Shown here in pieces: positions 15,026 through 19,391 of a stretch of DNA of 19,391 bases (position 1 is the stretch's first letter; each line of letters begins with the position of its first letter). The position numbers were made by a program, and so were the translations under genes. The stretch comes from an uncultured Eubacteriales bacterium (lineage in GTDB: Bacteria > Bacillota > Clostridia > Saccharofermentanales > Fastidiosipilaceae): the NCBI GenBank assembly GCA_902373515.1, contig CABKML010000024.1, forward strand, positions 1-19,391, written 5' to 3'. The notes beneath the pieces are model-generated. The model was given only the letters and a program-made list of their open reading frames with translations. It made no database searches and was not told the origin of the DNA.

Positions 15026-16300
15026 ATGAGAAAATGGCGTTTGCTGCTGCTGTCCGTGCTGTTCAGTTTTTCCTTGCTTTTATCGGCGCTAAATACGGTT
15101 GAAGCGGGAGAGCCTAAAGGAACGGCGGAAGAGTTGGCAAGCGGATTTTTCATTGAAGCCCATGATATTACCGTGCCGCTGCATACTAACTATGACCCTT
15201 TAGCGCCGATTGATCGGATAAATATTAAATTGCCCGATAAAGACGGTAAAGAAGTTTGGCAGCACTTTAATAAGGGGACAAATTTCATTTACTATTCTAC
15301 TTATGTCAGCTTTGACGGCAAAACAATGACAGCCCCATATAGCGGTTTCTGTAAGTGGTTCAGCGACGGCTTCGGTCGGGCGGGTTTTGCTTTTGACAAG
15401 CCGGGGACTTATCCTGTGTGGTATGTTGCTGAATATGACAGCAAACGGTGTCAAGCTAAAAAAATCAACATCACGGTAGTTGAACCGGATAAGACGCTTG
15501 CAGCCGCGCAGTATGCTTATGAATTGAAAACGGACGGCTTGGATTATAAAACGCCTTTAACGCCGCAAGAACAGCAGATATCAAAAGTTTTATTCGCCGA
15601 TTCGCCGCAGTGCCGGCAAAAAGCGGAAATTAAGCGAGTTGTTCACTATGTGGACGAAGCAGGAAAGCAGCTTTTCCCGGATACCGAGCAGTTGATAACT
15701 TATAATTTTCAGAATAGAGTGGGCCGCAATATGGCCTGTATTGATGTCACCAACAAACAGGACAAGTCGGTTGCCGGATTTTGGCGGGACTTTTGGACGT
15801 GTAAACAGGATACTTTTGCCGCTGTAACTATTCCGGAAAAAGAAGGGTATACGCATGATTTGACGGCAATCCCCGCCTGTAAGGTAACTTTGGCCGGGGC
15901 GAGTGAAACGGAACTGTTTGCTGTGGCTAATTGGCGTGAAAATCAAAATATGCTATCAGCTAAAGGTCGAGTTCTGGTCCCGTATGCCAATAAAGTGTGG
16001 TTCAATTTTTCTGCCGGAACAAGAGAGTACACGGTTGTTTATAAGAAAAAAGCACCTACTGCTACTACTACCGGTAAACCTGCAGCAACTACAAGCAAAA
16101 TTGTTCCGTCGGCAACGACAATAGCTGATAATTTCAGCCGTACGCCTGATGAAACGGGGCTTAATTCTACCGGCATGGCCAAAAAGACGGTAGCCAAAAC
16201 CGGTGAGAGCAAACAAGGCGCAATTCTTATTCTCGGAGGATTGTTATTAATATCAGCGGTGGTGTACAGAACGGGAATTGAAGGACGAAATGACTATTGA
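15026..16300 (+). CDS. Sortase-anchored Mub_B2-type mucus-binding protein
   Basis: A 424-residue secreted protein with a signal peptide (1-27, cleavage after VEA). Residues 40-152 look like an Ig-like beta sandwich ending in DKPGTYPVWYVAEYD and a final ITVV strand. Residues 202-340 fit the Mub_B2/MucBP mucus-binding pattern: VVHYVDEAGKQLFPD at the start, then FWRDFWTCKQDTFAAVTIP, EGYTHDLTAIPA and EYTVVYKK. A Thr/Ser/Ala-rich wall-spanning linker (342-388) leads to VAKTGE (389-394), a hydrophobic segment and a weak tail with only two Arg. Mucus or host glycan binding is the family-based expectation. The mature part has six cysteines (109, 142, 196, 238, 259, 285), enough for three disulfides. 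The gap from the previous gene is 21 bp with GAGGTGAT as ribosome site, so one operon is likely. Confidence 0.9.
   Translation: MRKWRLLLLSVLFSFSLLLSALNTVEAGEPKGTAEELASGFFIEAHDITVPLHTNYDPLAPIDRINIKLPDKDGKEVWQHFNKGTNFIYYSTYVSFDGKTMTAPYSGFCKWFSDGFGRAGFAFDKPGTYPVWYVAEYDSKRCQAKKINITVVEPDKTLAAAQYAYELKTDGLDYKTPLTPQEQQISKVLFADSPQCRQKAEIKRVVHYVDEAGKQLFPDTEQLITYNFQNRVGRNMACIDVTNKQDKSVAGFWRDFWTCKQDTFAAVTIPEKEGYTHDLTAIPACKVTLAGASETELFAVANWRENQNMLSAKGRVLVPYANKVWFNFSAGTREYTVVYKKKAPTATTTGKPAATTSKIVPSATTIADNFSRTPDETGLNSTGMAKKTVAKTGESKQGAILILGGLLLISAVVYRTGIEGRNDY
16190..16207 (+). other. Sortase-type signal VAKTGE, mucus-binding protein
   Basis: Encodes V-A-K-T-G-E before a hydrophobic segment (AILILGGLLLISAVVY) and the short tail RTGIEGRNDY, which is less basic than in the other three proteins. 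Confidence 0.75.
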
Positions 16301-17463
16301 CTATGTCGCCTGATATTTTACGCAGCAGACGGACTTTACCGTTGCCTTTACTTTTACTGATGTCCGCCATTACTTTCATGGCAATTTTGTGCGAACTTGT
16401 ACCTTCAGGTTTGTTGCCGGTTATGGCAAGGGGGATGCATGTTCAGTTGACACAGGCCGGGCAATTAATCGGCATTTATGCTTTGGCCTCGGCTGTTTGC
16501 GGGCTACCTTTAGTTTCGTTGACTGTAGCTTGTAATCGCAAAACTTTATTATTATTTTTATTGAGCGGATTTTCCCTATCCAATTTTATTGTTGCTTGGG
16601 CGCCGGATTTTACTGTGGCTTTGGTCGGCCGGGCTTTAGGCGGAGTATGCGCCGGTACTTTGTGGCCGATGATTACCGCCTACGGTATGACTTTAGCTCC
16701 CGTAACGGCTCAGGGCCGGGCAGTTACGATTATCATGGGAGGAATTACGGCGGGTATGGCTGTCGGCGTACCTTTTTTGACTTTTATCGGGAATTATTAC
16801 GGTTATCGGGCGGCTATCCTGATTCTAGCTTGCCTGATTTTATTAATCGCAGTATTGTGCTTCTTTTACCTTCCGAGTGTGGCAGGCGAAAAAAAGGCGG
16901 CGGCCAATTCGCCTTGGACGATGCTAAAGAACCGCGGTGTTCTTTTGGTTGTTTTGCTGACCTTTTTGGCAGTCGGAGCTAATTACGGCGTTTATACATT
17001 TATTACAGATGTGGTGCGGGATTTGGGCTATCCGGGCGTAAATCAGGCGCAGTTGCTCTTCGGTATCGGCTCAATTATTTCCGTTTGTTTAGCAATTAAG
17101 TTGATTGATCGCTATTTGCCCGTGCTGTTAATCGGGATATATGTTACGGGAATCCTCGTTTTCCTCGGTTTCGCTCAGCTCGGACAGATATATTTGTTGG
17201 ATGCCGGTTTTCTTCTGTGGGGAATAAGTTTCGGCTCTTTGAGCAGTATTTTTCAGACGGCGACAAGTAAACAGGTAAGTTCCGGGGTGGCGGTAGCTAA
17301 CGCGTTGCAATCGGCATCGTTCAATTTTTCTATTATGTTCGGTTCCTTCGGAGCCGGTAAATTGCTGGAGCAAAGTAACAGTAAAATTATGCTTTATGCA
17401 GCAGCGGTGCTTTTAATTAGCGGTTTGTTAATTGCGCTTGTTAATCGGCGCAAAATGGCCTGA
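16297..17463 (+). CDS. MFS transporter, DHA1-type drug/sugar efflux family
   Basis: A polytopic membrane protein of 386-388 residues, the usual length for a 12-helix major facilitator. Hydrophobic segments fill the chain, with a short polar central loop (VAGEKKAAANSPWTMLKNRG) between helices 6 and 7. The stretch VALVGRALGGVCAGTLWPMITAY resembles helix 4 of AraJ/YdhP-like DHA1 exporters. The substrate cannot be told. The start is either TTG at 16297, which overlaps the preceding TGA stop, or ATG at 16303, 2 bases after it. AAGGA (16280-16284) lies 12 bases before the TTG and 18 before the ATG, so translational coupling to the upstream gene is likely either way. Its 3' end overlaps the opposing gene by 36 bp. 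Why a transporter is in a surface-protein operon is unclear. Confidence 0.88.
   Translation: MTMSPDILRSRRTLPLPLLLLMSAITFMAILCELVPSGLLPVMARGMHVQLTQAGQLIGIYALASAVCGLPLVSLTVACNRKTLLLFLLSGFSLSNFIVAWAPDFTVALVGRALGGVCAGTLWPMITAYGMTLAPVTAQGRAVTIIMGGITAGMAVGVPFLTFIGNYYGYRAAILILACLILLIAVLCFFYLPSVAGEKKAAANSPWTMLKNRGVLLVVLLTFLAVGANYGVYTFITDVVRDLGYPGVNQAQLLFGIGSIISVCLAIKLIDRYLPVLLIGIYVTGILVFLGFAQLGQIYLLDAGFLLWGISFGSLSSIFQTATSKQVSSGVAVANALQSASFNFSIMFGSFGAGKLLEQSNSKIMLYAAAVLLISGLLIALVNRRKMA
17428..17463. other. 36-bp convergent coding overlap
   Basis: The last codons of the plus-strand MFS gene (stop 17461-17463) and of the minus-strand surface protein (stop 17430-17428) are read from the same DNA. There is no space for an intrinsic terminator between them, so the two transcripts must run into each other. 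Confidence 0.9.
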
Positions 17464-19149
17464 AAGTAATAAAAGCGACCCGCATAGCAGGAAATAAAGC
17501 GACAGGTAACTTGGTGTTTGTTCTGTTTCGCCGGTTTTAGCTACTTTGCCGATTTGCTGCGCTTGTGTGGGAGCTGCCGTAGTTAAAGGGGCGTCCGTCG
17601 CTTGCTGTTTGCTCGGCGTTGGCGGCTGTGATGGCGAATTTTGTTTATAAGTGAATGTTATAGTTAATTTTTCGGCAGCGGAACTTTTTGTCAAAGTGCC
17701 GACGGTAAAATCCTGTTCCGGCGGAGCGGCGGTAAGACCGTTTATTTTATTATTAGCTACTAATTTGTATTTACCCGGCTGTAAGAACAAGCGCTTACCG
17801 ACTTGGCGTAAAGAGCCTTTGACCGCTTCACTGCCTCGCAGCAGAGAAGATAATTCCTTGCCGCTTAAATTTGCTGTTGCTGCAACTTCACGATTATCGC
17901 TCAAATCGGCAATTATCAGTTCCTTTTCGCCGGCAGAATTAAGAGCATATAGAGAAAATTTCCCGTCAGCATAATTTGCCGGAGCGTCGGCTTTAATAAT
18001 TAATTCGGTCGGAATCGCGGCATAAGTCAAATAATAATGTTTAGCGGTCAACTTTTCTTTATTTTTTCCGACAGCGAAAGAGAAACAGAAATTTCCCTTA
18101 TTTTTTACGCTGTTTTCATCCCAAACGTTATTTTCCGGTTGGTCAATGTCGTTATCTATGTAGATATAACCGGGTATTGGGGTGCTTATAAGCTGCTCAA
18201 GGGTCAGCTTGCGGTTAAAACGCTCCTGTCTTTCAACAGTATCACCGGCAAAAGAAAGAAAAGGTGTAGCGAATTTTGAAATCTTATCACAATCAAAAGG
18301 TGCCGGGCCGCTGACGTAAGGAGCTTTTAAGTCCTTCAGGGCTAAAGCGACGAAAGGCTTGGCAGAGAAACGGTCATTCGAGTCCCCTTGACTGCGCGGC
18401 GACAGCTTAGCTTGCGGCTGTAGGTTGGATAGTTGTCTGTAAGCGGAGTCTTCAACGAAGTGGAAATTTGCCGTTACCAACGGGACAAAGGCGGTAAAAG
18501 TAGGAGATGCGCCGCTGCCCTCCTGATTTATAGCATTCGAGCCTATAATAGTGTCACACTCAGGCGGCACGTGATAAATAATGTGGATAAAGGCTTGATT
18601 CTCGCTCATATTATAGGTAAATTTTTTATTTTCTGTCAGTTTTTCGCCTACAAGTTTACCGTTGATATAGAGCGTAAAAGGAAGATGGCCTTCAACAGCG
18701 GTATTTTCATCAAGCGGAATCGAACCGTCCGCTGCCGCCTGAGCATAAGAATATTTTAAATTCCTGATTTCACCGTCAACTTCAAGAACATAATCCTTTT
18801 TCACACGGGGAATAAAAATGAAACTGTCGATACGACTTAACGATTTTTTATAATAATTTGTCCACGAAGTCAAATTCGCTTCGTGGGAGGTTTGCAGAGA
18901 GAATTCCTGTCCGATTTCCGTGTAATAGATTTTTTCTATCCAGGGAAAAGGTCGAGAACTGACTGTCGTACGTTGCAGTTCTTCTACTTCAGCCGGCGTG
19001 ATAACCTCGGGGAAAGGGTTAATGATATTTTTGTCGCCCGTGAAATCATATACGGTATCAGTACCGGCAGCGCGGTTCACTTCAATTTTACAAAATATAA
19101 GAAGTACGATAAGCGAAACAAAAGCGAAAAGTTTAGAGCGATGAGTCAT
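17428..19149 (-). CDS. Sortase-anchored surface protein, paralogue of the 618-residue protein
   Basis: A 573-residue secreted protein. The signal peptide (about 1-28) has hydrophobic core LFAFVSLIVLLIF and ends near RAA. It is paralogous to the protein at 13148: NPFPEVITPAEVEEL (44-58), FHFVEDSAYRQLSNL (229-243), ATPFLSFAGD (294-303), PGYIYIDNDIDQPE (326-339) and KHYYLTYAAIPT (370-381) align collinearly. A degenerate SpaA-like domain (about 383-485) ends in LFLQPGKYKLVANNKINGL and FTV; the Glu needed for isopeptide formation is Ala here. A Pro/Thr/Gln-rich linker (503-535) leads to VAKTGE (536-541), a hydrophobic segment and NKRN. The ribosome site AAGAGGA (19162-19156) is 6 bases before the ATG. 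It is transcribed against the operon that carries its paralogue. Confidence 0.88.
   Translation of the reverse strand: MTHRSKLFAFVSLIVLLIFCKIEVNRAAGTDTVYDFTGDKNIINPFPEVITPAEVEELQRTTVSSRPFPWIEKIYYTEIGQEFSLQTSHEANLTSWTNYYKKSLSRIDSFIFIPRVKKDYVLEVDGEIRNLKYSYAQAAADGSIPLDENTAVEGHLPFTLYINGKLVGEKLTENKKFTYNMSENQAFIHIIYHVPPECDTIIGSNAINQEGSGASPTFTAFVPLVTANFHFVEDSAYRQLSNLQPQAKLSPRSQGDSNDRFSAKPFVALALKDLKAPYVSGPAPFDCDKISKFATPFLSFAGDTVERQERFNRKLTLEQLISTPIPGYIYIDNDIDQPENNVWDENSVKNKGNFCFSFAVGKNKEKLTAKHYYLTYAAIPTELIIKADAPANYADGKFSLYALNSAGEKELIIADLSDNREVAATANLSGKELSSLLRGSEAVKGSLRQVGKRLFLQPGKYKLVANNKINGLTAAPPEQDFTVGTLTKSSAAEKLTITFTYKQNSPSQPPTPSKQQATDAPLTTAAPTQAQQIGKVAKTGETEQTPSYLSLYFLLCGSLLLLSGHFAPINKRN
17527..17544 (-). 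other. Sortase-type signal VAKTGE, 573-residue protein
   Basis: On the minus strand encodes V-A-K-T-G-E before a hydrophobic stretch (LSLYFLLCGSLLLLSGHF) and APINKRN. Confidence 0.8.
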
Positions 19150-19189
19150 GGGTATTCCTCTTTTCTTCCTTAAACATATATTAAGACTA

Positions 19190-19218
19190 GCATAATATTT
19201 TCCCCGAAAAAATAAGCT
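19190..19218 (-). promoter_or_regulatory. Candidate promoter for the 573-residue surface protein
   Basis: On the minus strand TTAGCT and TATTAT are separated by 17 bp. The -10 is good and the -35 weak. It is the best-spaced pair I found upstream of the 19149 start, with a leader of about 35-40 bases. Confidence 0.3.
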
Positions 19219-19266
19219 AATATTTCGTTTTTGTTACAGTTGAACAAAAATAGTAAGGGCAAGAAG

Positions 19267-19288
19267 CCGTGCTCCGTGCTATAAGCAC
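19267..19288. repeat. Tandem CCGTGCT repeat with small hairpin
   Basis: CCGTGCT occurs twice back to back (19267-19280). The second copy forms a 5-bp stem GTGCT-ATA-AGCAC (19276-19288). It lies in the 238-bp gap between divergent genes and may be a regulatory site; nothing stronger can be said. Confidence 0.35.
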
Positions 19289-19316
19289 AAAATGTTATAC
19301 ACTGCGATTAAAAAGC

Positions 19317-19345
19317 TTGAACAAATTTATGAATTAAATTAATAT
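19317..19345 (+). promoter_or_regulatory. Promoter for the gene starting at the window edge
   Basis: TTGAAC (19317-19322) and TAATAT (19340-19345) are exactly 17 bp apart. The predicted leader is about 35 bases to the ATG at 19388. Confidence 0.6.
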
Positions 19346-19387
19346 TCTTCATATTTTACAATTATTAACAGAATAAAGGAGAAAGCT

Positions 19388-19391
19388 ATGA
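19388..19391 (+). CDS. Start of a gene cut by the window edge
   Basis: An ATG at 19388-19390 follows AAAGGAGA (19375-19382) by 5 bases and a well-spaced promoter at 19317-19345. Only one codon is inside the window, so the product cannot be known. It is divergent from the 573-residue surface-protein gene. Confidence 0.55.

Noticed and set aside
16290..16313. ATG at 16290 as the MFS start
   Set aside because: It is in another frame and stops after seven codons.

Overview
The window looks like a chromosomal segment from a low-to-moderate-GC Gram-positive bacterium (Bacillota, possibly a clostridial or Oscillospirales-type mucosal commensal). The reasons are AGGAGG-type ribosome sites, four proteins with sortase-type C-terminal signals, an enterococcal-like NADH peroxidase, and mucus-binding and FIVAR surface domains. 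I cannot name the species from sequence alone.

Left part (1-3811): housekeeping genes. A VOC/glyoxalase-fold protein (63-515) and thiamine pyrophosphokinase (611-1240) read rightwards. An NADH peroxidase-like flavoprotein (1333-2703) and a proline iminopeptidase-like hydrolase (2900-3811) read leftwards, each followed by a convincing intrinsic terminator.

Middle (3812-5335): an AAA_14/DUF4143-type ATPase with its own promoter. It is bracketed by an exact 24-bp direct repeat (3850-3873 and 5312-5335), so it may be an inserted cassette between the peptidase gene and the adhesin gene.

Right part (5424-19149): a surface-protein island. A 2217-residue secreted adhesin carries 14 tandem FIVAR-like three-helix units and ends in a strong terminator. 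A promoter with a palindromic operator then drives a 242-residue cysteine-rich, beta-strand-rich cytosolic protein. Next comes a probable operon of a 618-residue surface protein (new-looking family with a SpaA-like domain), a 424-residue protein with a Mub_B2-type mucus-binding domain, and an MFS transporter. Facing them is a paralogue of the 618-residue protein (573 residues, minus strand), whose 3' end overlaps the MFS gene by 36 bp. All four secreted proteins end in V-A-K-T-G-E, a hydrophobic stretch and usually a basic tail. This is a sortase signal with Ala where LPXTG has Pro. No sortase gene lies in the window.

No gene-free stretch exceeds 300 bases. The longer gaps (2704-2899, 3812-4009, 5300-5423, 12078-12284, 13014-13147, 19150-19387) hold the terminators, promoters, repeats and palindromes listed below. 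The window ends at the first codon of another gene (19388).
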